64,000 nucleotides of DNA from Pseudophaeomoniella oleicola (Eukaryota > Ascomycota > Eurotiomycetes > Phaeomoniellales > Phaeomoniellaceae). The stretch covers positions 186,001-250,000 of the forward strand of contig QWDQ01000032.1 in the NCBI GenBank assembly GCA_003868215.1, in the 5' to 3' direction. The notes below the pieces were generated by a model, which was not told where the DNA came from, made no database searches, and saw only the letters and a list, made by a program, of their open reading frames with translations. Of this stretch, positions 37,942 to 48,836 are shown piece by piece. Each line of letters opens with the position of its first letter. Positions within the stretch are counted from its first letter, which is position 1. The translations under genes were made by a program, and so were the position numbers.

Positions 37942-38393
37942 AAGAAACACAAGCATGCCGACGATAGTAATAGAATAACCAGCATGGGAAATCAATCGTG
38001 TACATACATACCAGGTACTGTAATTACATCAAATATGCTCAACCCGCCGAATCCCACGATCCGACCCATTCGACAAATGGCATTACAGCTACAGTTATAA
38101 TGTAGCACTTGATATATAGGCTGTCAAGTTCAAGTGCCCTAGGCCTCCTTGGTGTGTCTCTCTAGATATTGTAGCATCATCGAGTATCTCTACCGTACGA
38201 GTGATAATATATCAATCGCTTCGCTGCAATCCCGAAAATCCCCCTCACCGCCGATGTCCCCGCTAAGTCCGGCCTTGGCACGAAAAACCGGGGGGTAGAT
38301 TTCTCCTTGTTCCTTGAAGATCCAATATGAAAATCCTCCCATTGATTATTACAAAACCCGCCGTCTTCCATCCTTTTGTCAAAACCCGTCATC
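37942..38393. other. Convergent intergenic region
   Basis: 450 bp between two genes that converge. It must hold both 3' ends. Nothing else is seen. Confidence 0.4.
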
Positions 38394-40346
38394 TCAGGTT
38401 CGGATCCGTCGAATTCGAAACGGTATCGCTCGATCGGGCGGCATGGTGCCAAAGCCAAAACAGCTCATGTTGACTTCTGGCTTCTGACCTCCAGAGGTCA
38501 ATTGTATATCATAGGCAGTGAGTAACATTGCAGTGGTGAGTATGATCTCTCTTTTGGCGAAGTGACGACCGGGGCAGAGACTTCGTCCACCGCCGTAGGG
38601 AATCCACGAAGCCGATAAGCCGTCCATGGAAAAGAAAGGGTTTCCCGGTTCGGGCGGCTCTTCAATTTGCTTCGCATTGAAGTTTGGCCTACACTTCTTC
38701 GTTTCTCGAGCCTTCCTTGGTCCGCTGTTGGGCGCCGCGGGATCTACAATGAACCGTTCGGCCCAGAAGGAATTGAGCGGGTGTGGGTCTCCTGGTCCAC
38801 CGGTGTTCCAAATCTGCTTGTTCATTGCTTCTGTCCGAGTAGAGATACTGAGAGCCTCGTTCTTCTTGATGTGCCAGCCACGAAAAGAGTAGTTGTCTTT
38901 AGCTGGTTCGCGGACGACCAAGACTGCGACACGGAGACGGAGGGTTTCCGCATACATTGATTGAAGCAAAGGCTCCGAGCACAATTTGACATGGTCAAAC
39001 GTTCGGAGCTGGAATGGGTTCTTCCAGCTCCCATACTTTCGTTCTGGGCTTGGGTTCAGTGAAGCAGGAAGTAACTGGCTTACAGAGGCCCTCAGCGACG
39101 GGTCGTGTAGGGTCTCAAGCAGGAACCATATGGCTGCTGGGGCGGAATTCGAGTTAGTGCTATGAAATTATCAGCACGCCACCCAGCGATTCTGATTGGG
39201 AACTTACGCCCACATGAACGCAAAGTTCTCCGATGCTCTCGCTGTCTCGTCCATGATACCCCGCTTGGTAAGTAACACTTGCCTCTCTCGGATGAATTTA
39301 CTCCCATAGTAAGGCTCCCAATCGACATCACCAACATCCTCGATCCTACAGCGCTCGGTGACGTACGTCTGCCAGCGTTTGATATTCGCTATCATCCGTT
39401 CACGCTTCTTGATGGCGCTCGACGTCATCCACTTGGGGAGACCCATGAACAATGCTCCAATCGAACGATTGAAATCCCAAAAGTCATCCGCGAGTGTCGG
39501 ATTCAACGAAAGCATGAAGTCTCCGAACATTGAACGCATTGCCGCTTCGAACACGTGCTTTTCTACAAACGTGCTGAGATCGGGATACTTGACCCAAGCT
39601 CCTCCAATATGGATTGCCTCTTCGATATGCCGGATGAGAAACTCTTGATATCGACCCGTGAGACCGTCCAGATGCGCGCCGGAGAGACCAGTATTCACCG
39701 CCCTATGGATGAGGACTTCGATGTTATCCTCTGAATCAGCTGGATTAGTTGTTACTGTTTGCGGCTTAAACGAATCAACCAGATGGTGCGGACAACCAAA
39801 GGCAGTCTCCATGATCGTGACGCTGCGGGATGTCGTCGACAGATCCCGAGACTCCTTGAAGTACGCCGCCACATTCTCCGGCCCTGACACGACATAATTC
39901 GAAAATATCGGCAGAATAGTCCGAATCGGCACCGTTCGTCCAAGATATGTACTGGAATCTCCTTATACGTTAGACCAAAAGCCCCCCAAAGCTTTCTCCT
40001 TTCCTTCTCGATTCTGATATTCTCCGGTGGGGGAAAAGGGGAGGGGGAGAACACATCGGGGCTTGACGAATACTCACGCAGCATCCTCCATCAAACACTG
40101 CCCATCCCACAAAAACCCAAACAAGTGCCCAACATACGGCACCGCGTACGGTAAGGTCGGGGGACGCTTGAGACCCGCCGGCGTCGTTGACGCCACTGCG
40201 ATTGCTCGCCGAGCACTCCACGACGTGATCAACCATGTCAAGACGAAGGGAGCGGTGAGGGCGAGGGTGAAGAACAATATGCGCTTTGGATCCCCCCATA
40301 GTATCGTCGTCGTCGACGGCGCTTCTTGTACATTGTTGGTGTCCAT
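38394..40346 (-). CDS. Cytochrome P450, cluster P450-2 (CYP7/CYP8-like I-helix)
   Basis: Second haem monooxygenase of the cluster. Three exons on the minus strand: 40346-40078, 39951-39208 and 39159-38394, encoding 592 residues; all introns are GT-AG and keep frame (DAATYLGRTVPIR and FAFMWATNSNSAPAAIWFLL at the joins). A membrane anchor lies at residues about 22-42 (ILFFTLALTAPFVLTWLI), followed by LPYAVPYVGHLFGF. The K-helix ExxR is ETLR. The haem loop is YGGGRSLCPGRHFAKRE, with Tyr in place of the usual first Phe. The I-helix ATNSN shares the NSN block with P450-1, so the two may be distant paralogues within one P450 class. A (TA)n tract lies 14 bp upstream of the start codon. The product is unknown. 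Confidence 0.9.
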
Positions 40347-40356
40347 TTTATGATCG

Positions 40357-40391
<35 letters not shown>

Positions 40392-41214
40392 TATACCCCA
40401 ATCACGATGTTCGTATATACTTACTTGCCTTTGGCCCAAGATCCGCTGATGAAGTGAAGTGAATACTCCGGAATTATTCGTGTCGACTCGCAAAATCTCG
40501 TAGCTTTAAGGTAAAGGTGCCTACTTTTGATCGAAGGTAATCCGGTAAGCTTGAAGTCGAAAGACGGAAGATGGGGAGCCAGGAAGCAGGAGGAAGGGGT
40601 GTGTATAGTCCACGTCCATAAGGTATACATACACACAATCCTTACCTACCTTAGGTAAGGTAGATACAACAGACACCACTTTCACCTTGCAAGTGTGTGA
40701 CCTACCTAGGTACCTAGGTACCTATCCTTACCTACCTGGGCTTTACATCAGCCTTTGCTATAACAACAACAGTTCTTACATTGGAGTGCAAATGCACTGT
40801 GGCATACTACGGGGTTCGATTGACTCGATCCATGTTATCTCGGCTCCCCCGAGGCCCTGGTAATTTATTAATTACTTGAGATACAGGTTTCGGGGGGGGG
40901 GGTTTCTTTGGTTACAGTAATTACCTATTTTGAAGTTTCCGGAATCAATCCTGGTATTACTGTCATTTCACCCAAATACCGTCGTACTAGATTTACCGCA
41001 GTATGCGAAATAAAACCCAGTAATAGAAAACGGACGGAACTTGGGCATCATCCATCCCTCCCGCTCCCCCCACCTCTATCTGTCTGTCTAATTATCTAAT
41101 ATCTGATCTAATCTTCCCCATTTGTCGACCGGAGAAGAATATACCTAGATACCTAGTATCTGCCTAGGTACATACCTAGAAAGGTAGAAAGCCGAACTGT
41201 TGATTCCCGGTCAC
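40347..41214. repeat. Intergenic region with TA repeat and TAGGTA palindromes
   Basis: A (TA)14 tract runs from 40360 to 40387, just upstream of P450-2. Palindromic TACCTAGGTA-type patches lie at about 40641-40740 and 41141-41185, with a G run near 40893-40901. No gene is supported. Confidence 0.7.
40360..40387. repeat. (TA)14 microsatellite
   Basis: Perfect TA dinucleotide run 14 bp upstream of the P450-2 start codon, probably in its leader or core promoter. Confidence 0.95.
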
Positions 41215-42631
41215 TTAATACCTTGTACACAAATCGAGTAGACTGAAAGGTAAAATCCGACCTCCTCCCTTATCTCTTTGCATCATTGGATAGGTCCATA
41301 CGGGAGTTGCCCATACCATCCACGCTATCACCCACAGATATCCAACAGTTCTGTCGATCATCCAACGTGGTAATGGGCCCAACGATTTGCTTCCTGGCCC
41401 CACCGGTCCGTGAGATCGAGAGTAATACAACGATTGCAGGGTATCCTCGAGCATGATGCCAGCGGTCTGCATGCAGAAGAAGCGCATGGCGCCGCTTTCC
41501 CGAAAGGGTATGTCTTGCGTCATGTCGGACAGGGTGTGGAAGACTCCTGAGACGGCGAATGTGCAGAAGATGAACATGTATCTGCCCACGATGCCACCCT
41601 TCTTTAGCCGTAGGGAGGAATATGTGGTGAAGTAGGCGATACTACTGCAACCGCGTCGGATAAGCTGATGATAGAAACAACTACTCACAGCATTAGCGTG
41701 GGATAGAGTAGTAAACCGTTAGTAAAGGATCGTCTCACCCCCAAAACTGACGGAGCGAGTAAGACTCGTCGATATATCCAAAGACGGGAGGCCACGACTT
41801 GACCGCCGAGATTCCTAGCGCGACTGCCACGATTGCCAGAGTATCATACACAGCTTCGATTATGATGTATTGGACACACCAATAGGCGCAGATGCTGAGG
41901 ATCCTTGCAACCAGCTCTTCTCCCGAAACGCTGAATAGCCGAGATAGAAACGGAATTCTGTGAGAAGCAAATACGGTAGCATTGTCTCCGGTGTTGCTGA
42001 AGAGTCCGACAAGGTCAAGCACAAGGATGCAGATCATCCATCTGACGACCGACTCGCGTAAGAATTGAGTCTTCCCCGGCACATGAGCCGGGTTGCTCCG
42101 AGAGAAAGGCGGGATGTTCTTGACAGGCCAATTCGTTGCACAGAAACGACTTTGGAGGCTGACCTCTAGACCGAATCGAAATCTGTCTAAGATGCTGACC
42201 AGTGGTGGACGGACTCCCGAGTTAGCTTCCTTCATTGCCGCACCATCGACCGGCTTCAGTCCAGCGACTGAAGAAGTTGGGCCTTTGGCCTCGAACGTCC
42301 ATTTGTGCAAGAGCACAGTGTCGATGAAGAGTACATTCAGGTAAACCCCTGCAGCACCTAGAAAAGCCCTATGAATGGGATTCTCAATAGGTCGTACGTT
42401 GGGTAGCTGTAGGTATGTACATAGGATCATACCGGGGAGTATAGCCGGCCGGAGGACAGATGTGCCTGAAGTGAAACCCAACACCACAGCCATGCTGATA
42501 ATCTGGACGCCGACAAGACATGTGGCAGTGAGCGCTGACATTCTGGCGGATAATGGAGACCTATGATCGAACGGATCTGCTGTAAAGGCGCTGGTAGCAG
42601 TAAATAGACACTGTACCCAAGATATGCCCAT
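41215..42631 (-). CDS. Membrane-bound O-acyltransferase, wax-synthase/MBOAT_2 type (probable triterpenoid acetyltransferase)
   Basis: Multi-span acyl-CoA-dependent O-acyltransferase of the type found in many fungal terpenoid clusters. Two exons on the minus strand: 42631-41739 and 41680-41215, encoding 452 residues. The splice (GTGAGA donor, CTAAT branch, GAGTAG acceptor) joins SLRQFWG to CFYHQLIRRG, which restores the family block in which FW is followed by a conserved HQ and Arg pair; the catalytic His is expected further on, in FAVSGVFHTLSD. About eight hydrophobic segments are visible. Acetylation of a scaffold hydroxyl is the likely role, as enfumafungin carries an acetoxy group. It lies between P450-2 and the cyclase fusion, all on the minus strand. 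Acyl-donor identity is inferred. Confidence 0.85.
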
Positions 42632-43752
42632 GACATTCTAGCAGTTGCCTGAAGGAGACCAACTTTGTCACATGCCAAAATAGGTTTATATCGTGGCAGT
42701 CATCGCCTCCGATACACAGTACCGTGTCTCGACGTTTGCAACTGTCATAATGACAAGTTCCATCTCAGTCCATACCCTGACTGGTATTGACCAAAAGATG
42801 ACAATACAATGCTCTCGTTTCGAAGCTGACTGACTTTCTGTTGGGACCTTGGACTTGTAAGCACAGAAAAAGACAAAATTCGCTCCACCATCACCATCAA
42901 CCCCGATGACACGAAGGGTGCTCCAGGGTCCCTGCTGCATCCGAGCTCGAGACGATGCTAAAATGCCGGCCCATTTTCTGCCTACAACTTCGGCACGAGG
43001 TGTGGAAAAGCCCCTCGTCTGTCTAGCATTGGCGAGGATGCTGACTGACAGGATGACTACGTTAGCTCGGGAAGAAGTAGATCAGGGTTTTTGAGTACCC
43101 CGGAAGCAATCTTCGAGTGAGTAGGGGCCCGGTTGGTTGGTCGTCGTCGAAACAATCGTCGTCAAGATGCATATGGTTTTGGTAGATGGGATGAGAATGA
43201 CACCATGTAACCTCATCAACTAGCATGCACGTCGAACGAACCGGATGCTCTTACCTGTTTCGGATCCCGTGCTGGGAACTTGGATGCTTACATCCTTTAG
43301 TTCGAGTCGTTATCATTCACAACAACCGAAGTTGTAATCCATGATGTTGTCCCGTCCGCGGCCCGACGGATCCACACGGGAAGACCACCGATACGATATC
43401 CTCTAGATAGTGCTTACAAGGGGAGATTGTCGACTAAGATAGATCATGCATACTACGTAGTATACTTCTCACCATCTCCTCCATCCTTGGAGCCCCTCTT
43501 GAGATCACGTAAGCCGTACTGATAGCGGCATCCACAACTACATACTACCATTGTGGTCTCAGGTGTCCGGCTATCAACACAGTCTCTGGCCGGAGCGGCG
43601 GTCATGCTGTTTTGGTACAATGGCCCTTCAACTTTATCTCACTGACGTTCTTCGCGTGGGATCGTCATTCGTCGGAGCTTTGCTTGATTGGATGCCGTAT
43701 GAAGAGTCGTAGTCAAAATGACCGCTACGGTAGCAAATTCCAATACATCTAT
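42632..43752. promoter_or_regulatory. Intergenic region inside the cluster, 1.1 kb
   Basis: Promoter of the acyltransferase gene and 3' flank of the cyclase fusion. One GTACCG hexamer is at 42719-42724, and a 14-bp perfect palindrome ATACTACGTAGTAT at 43450-43463. No gene is supported. Confidence 0.45.
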
Positions 43753-46700
43753 CTACGCTCTCGTAACGCCGTTCTTGAATTTCCTGTGGAAGGCAGCTGC
43801 ACTCAGAACCTGCCAATTACTGATGACTTGATCCCCGATTGGTTCGTTGGCATCAGACTCGGTGATAGCGCGCTTGACAAATTGCATGTCATGTTCCGCC
43901 TGCTTGATTCTCGATTGGTACACGGGATCTCGAGCTTTGATCACCAAGTCATCATCTCGATCGACTCTCGTTCCACCTATAGAGACCACCCAACTCAATA
44001 TAGCATGCACGAGCCGGAAAAGTCTGTAAAGTAGATCCGTGAGCTTGGCCAGGGATGCAATAATGTCGTTTGACTTTCCATTCAGCCGATCAGCCCAGTC
44101 CAAACCGCATTCAGGCTCCAGGTCAATCCAGTTGAGGACGTCATTCGTTACCAGGTATGCAGCGGCGACGCCTGAGAGTAGGAGACCAGAATCGACGTGT
44201 CGCCATCGAGCTTTAAGACCAGTGACGATGGTGCATGGAGGCTGGGTGTCTGGCGCGATTTGCAACCCAGCGATCTTTCCTGCAGCGATTTCCGCTCCGT
44301 CTTTCTCAGACTTGATTACAGCAGCCATGGCGGCGCAACGAGCTCGGTATTTTGAAGACAGTAAATCTTGCAGAGACGCTGCTAAACCACCAGTGGTGAG
44401 TTTTTGGTGGGCGATTGGTGCTGGCCCAAGCTCAAGCCGTCCAACATTGGCAGCCCACAGGTTTTGATCCAGGAAGAACGGGATGATCAACATCGGTACG
44501 CCTGCCCTCAGCCCGGCGGCAGTATGACCGGCGCCACCATGGTGAACAAAGCCTTGGACTCGTGAAAGAAGCCAATCGTGAGGAACTTCCTCTACGATGC
44601 AAACTTTGTCGGGAATTGTGACCGTACTGCTGATATTCTGTCCATTCAAGCAGACCACAGCTTTTGCGCCAATTCGCTCGATGGCAGAAAATACCGTTGT
44701 CATTAATTCCGTTGGGTTCGCAATACTTGCCGAGCCGAATCCAATGGCAAGCGTAGGTTCGTCGGTATCTAGGAAGCTCTCCAATTCCCTGGGTGGTACG
44801 TAACCCTTCTCGTGCTGGTGAGTGTATCCTGCAATGATCACCTCCTCATTCCATTCGCGAGGTCGTGGAATCAGGTTAGGTGACCATAAACAAAGGTGAG
44901 GGATCCTCATGCTCGGGAACTCAAACGCAGCCCAGGCCCAAGATGCAGGTTTTAGGCGATAGACTGAAACACGAAGATAATTGAGGTACGGTCCGAATGC
45001 CAGCCAATTTCTATGTATCGTGTCAGTATTCAGTATAGAGCGAGAAACATAGACCAGTGAATTTCCTCACAGTAAATCTAGACATAAGTATGATATGTAG
45101 TTCCACCAGTGGTTCGGGGAAAACGTCGGCTTCGTCATAGTGAAAACCTGCGGGAAGGAGGACGTTGGCAGGAGGGGTTGGACAGATACAAGCACGAGGG
45201 GGACTCCAAGTTTCTCCGCGCAATGGATATGGGTAAGAGTCGGAAGGCTTGAAACAATGGTATCGGCAATGAAAGGGCGTGGTGGTCGTTTTCCATCCTT
45301 CTCCGACCTCGCCGGGTTGTCATAACTCGACTGCCAAAAGCTTGCAATCATGACATGGAACATACGCCACAAAGCAACAAAATCTCCCTTTATAGTGGAG
45401 AGCAGAATATTGGGCTTTTTGGTGAAGGCTTCTGAGAATTCCGCCGGATCACCATTGACGGAGTAAAATTCAATGCCTTGGTCTTCAACAAGCTTCCGGT
45501 GCACAGGATGTGTAGCAATCCTGACGCGATATCTGTAAGCATTGGCCAATATTTTGGCAACGTTCAAGAATACTTGAATGTCCCCACGACTTCCGACCAC
45601 CATGAAGAGGATGCTGGGGCGATTCAGCACTCTTGAAACTTGGAGAGGGACTGTGATAGGCTGCAACCTGTTTTGCTCGTCTCCGTCCAGGTACTTCGCC
45701 AAGGCCACGATTGCGAAATAATGGTGATAGTACGGATATCCCAGATAAAGTACTTTTGGGAAACCGGTTGCAGTGTACATGTTGGAATCCCAGGACATGC
45801 CGTGTTCTGACGCAACATTTTGATGATGAACAAGCCACCGTATACCTCTCTCGACCGCGGGGTACGACCGAGGACGGTATGGCTGTAAGGAAAGAAGAGC
45901 CCAGGAGGTTTGTGCAGCTGTGCTGTTACCTTGGCCTGCCAACTCCGGGTAATCGTATGTTTTCAAATGCTCGCCCCATCCTCCATCGGCATTTTGACAA
46001 GACTCGAACCATTCCGTGGCCCGTTCAACACAGGCTCTGACGTCCGCGCTCGTATGAGCGAAATGGACCAAGCCACGGAGGACATTGCTGGTTCCATAGA
46101 TGTAGTTGTTACCCCATCGACCCCACCAACCACCGCAGGCTTCTTGCTCTTCCAGGATATATCTTATCCCACGTTCCGAGGACGTCTTGACTTGCTGTTG
46201 CAGCTTTGGATCCCAAGACCCTTTCCTATGGGACAACATGAAGCCCCAGCACTCTAGGACCCGGCCAGTGATGTCTGCGGAGCTCGGATCACAAAGGCTG
46301 TCCATGTCACTGAAAGGTATCTTGTGCAGCCATAGCTGGTTGTTTTCATGATCAAACGCACCCCATCCTCCATCGGAATTCTGCATGCCGAGGATCCACT
46401 GAACGGCCATTGAGATGCATTCAGACCCGATCAAAGGCGGATCATGTTTCACCAGGGCCATTATGACCACAGCGGTATCGTCCACATCAGGGTAAAACGT
46501 GTTGTGGTACTCAAAGCTCCAACCGCCAGCTGAATTGGGCCCGTATATGCGCCAATCGCCATATTCGCTTAGAATTTGACGGCTCTTGACCCAGTCAACC
46601 GACTTTTGAACGCGAGGGTCTCCAGAGACACTTGCGTCGCACAAAGCACTCAGCATCAATGCTGTGTCCCAAACGGGAGAGACGGTCGCTGCGATGCGCT

Positions 46701-47643
46701 TTCCCTCGACATTCTCGAATGCTAGGCGTTCCAAGGCCTCTAGACCAAGACGTACGGCTTTGTGATCAAGAGGAAATCCCTCCAAGATCAGAGCCCAGAT
46801 ACTACCATGCATTGGAGGGAAGAAGCCAGCCCATTCGCCGGTTTTCTCTTGGTGCTCCAAGAGCCAATCGATGCATGCTTTTCGTGAGCGGGTACGCAAA
46901 GGGAAGTGTTTGAGACCGCCTAACGACCCGAGGAACTTTTCAATGGCGGTGAAAGCGAATCCGATGAAGTCCTGTTCCCATAGTTGTTTTGATAAAGGAG
47001 GTGCGAAAGGCACATTCTTATTGTTGGGTGCACACCACAACTCATCAAGGAAATCGTTGTCAGAGCTCTGGCCATTCGGCAGAGCATACACGGGTTCGTG
47101 ATGGCGGACAATGAGAATAGGAATCAAGGTACTGCGTGCCCACGAACAAAGTGTGTAGATATTGAGAGGAGCAGATGGTGGCATCAGTATCAATTCGGCT
47201 GGCATTTGAGGGATAGCGGTCCAAGGAAATAGCCCGAAGGTTGCCAGGAAAAACCTCGTGAAGAATCGGACTTTAACCACACCTCCATTCTTTACCATGA
47301 AATCTCTGGTCCTGAACATATTTGGCTCATCTGGTGAAACGCCGAGTATCTTTAAGGCTAGGTATGCCTCTACCGTCGTCGAAACGTTGCCCGGTAGTGT
47401 GGGTGCGAGAGCCCATGATCCATCGTCTTTCTGTGTATGTAAGAGCCAACGTCTCAACGCAGCTCCATCGCTTTTCAAATCAAACCCCATGGCATACTTG
47501 AACATGACATACTCCGAAGTAAACGATACATCAGCAGAAACCTCAGCGACCCAGTGGCCATCGGGCTTTTGATGATCAAAGGAAAAGGCGATGGATTTTT
47601 GAAGAGCCTCACGGGCATCGGCTTGGAGCCCTCCATCGCTCAT
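43753..47643 (-). CDS. efuA-like: Squalene-hopene-type triterpene cyclase fused to a UDP-glycosyltransferase (enfumafungin-synthase type)
   Basis: Core enzyme of the cluster. Two exons on the minus strand: 47643-45071 and 45010-43753 (GTGAGG donor, ACATAG acceptor; join DLLNWLAFGPYL), encoding 1276 residues. Residues 1 to about 655 are a class II cyclase of the squalene-hopene type: QKPDGHW at the N-terminus, the general-acid motif DVDDTA at residues 386-391, and QW motifs QNSDGGW, QEACGGW and QNADGGW. After a linker of about 20 residues a GT1-like domain begins with ILFMVVGSRGDIQ (about 678) and carries the sugar-nucleotide motif HHGGAGHTAAGLRAGVP near residue 1014, as in sterol 3-glucosyltransferases. 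A tail of about 150 residues has hydrophobic stretches. The cyclase-GT fusion is the known hallmark of enfumafungin synthase and relatives. Cyclisation of squalene (lower likelihood: oxidosqualene) followed by O-glucosylation is inferred. Confidence 0.93.
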
Positions 47644-48836
47644 CTTGTTGGGGTGCTACTGTCGTATGTCGAGTCAACGGCTCGGACAAAGCAAAGTTGG
47701 CATCGCAAAGCCCTTCAAAAATGGATGCGAAGAGCTGCAAGGCTTTCTTGTAAGAAAGGGCCAATCCATATTCCCCACCATCCTCTGTCTCTCTCCCTGG
47801 CACTACAGCTGACATACTGGAACGACATCCTCAAGAGACCCATGACTGTGCCCAACTTACGCGAGGGCTGGATATCCTTCTCCTTTGTTGGGGGCGGAAC
47901 GGTCCAGCGGCGATGATCGGCTGAGAAAGGTCTGTACAGTATTTTGCAATGAGTACACAGCACTAAGCAAGGTACAGGGGAACGACCGATGATCGTATTA
48001 GCTCCCATACCGAGTGGGTGCGGTTCCCTTATCGTATCCTGCTAGGGCCACGGGTTCGCCGAGATGTCGCGATTGTTGATTGTGGATCCCGCAGCCTTGT
48101 CGGCCGTGATATGGCGGGATTTCTAGGAGTATTGAAGGAGCTGATAACGACCGAGCGAATGACTTGCTGGTCTTGCGCACCCGAACAAGCTCTGGAGAGA
48201 AATCGGCGGTCGAGCACTCCCAGGACCGACGGATAAATTCAGGCTTCTGGACGGCTGATTGGACGGGCAGGCAGAATGGCTTCAAATATGCCGAGATGTT
48301 TGATAGTACTAGAGTACATCGCTTACTCGGCTAGTAGTAGCAGGATGAAATGTCACACCTCTTTGAGATGTCGTTGCATTACTGTGATATGCTGATTGTG
48401 GCATCCTTGTCGGACAAAATTACGGTACAAGCGGTACATACATGTACCGAATTACTCTCGTTACTGCCGTAAGGTACGGTGTATTAGCGGTACTGTATCT
48501 CAAGAACTGTGAGAAACTTTTACAGAGACTTACATGACCACCGTACCACACCTCATTTCATCCAGGCGAGGTCCAAATTGATAGGCACTTCAAGCATGGA
48601 AACATACCTTACAGTACTGTGGTCCAAGAGAAACGGTTGAAGTGCTGTTCGCAAAGTGAGCTAGATGTCTTGTCCGCAGAGGCTTTCGCGTGAGATGACG
48701 TCCAACTTCGCGGAAGTCGGTTTACCAACGGCATGTATGGAATTGGCGCGTTCCCTGCAGTGAATGTTCCACGATCCTTCGTTCCTATTATACTGAACTG
48801 CGAGTGTAGGAGATTAGAACCTGCTTTTGTTGCAAG
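47644..48836. promoter_or_regulatory. Divergent promoter region, cyclase fusion / P450-3
   Basis: 1.2 kb between two divergent cluster genes. It contains a tight group of CGGTAC/GTACCG-type hexamers (next entry). No coding sequence is supported; short open frames near 48.0-48.3 kb show no domain. Confidence 0.6.
48423..48547. promoter_or_regulatory. Cluster of CGGTAC-like motifs, candidate regulator binding sites
   Basis: CGGTAC at 48423-48428, 48432-48437 and 48488-48493; the reverse form GTACCG at 48444-48449; near-copies GGTACGG at 48473-48479 and CCGTACC at 48541-48547. Chance predicts about one CGGTAC, either strand, per 2 kb. CGG-containing repeats are typical targets of Zn2Cys6 factors, but no such factor is encoded in the window, so function is inference. 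Confidence 0.4.

Noticed and set aside
43612-44467. Plus-strand open frames of 140-142 codons
   Set aside because: They are antisense to the glycosyltransferase domain of the cyclase fusion and have no domain.
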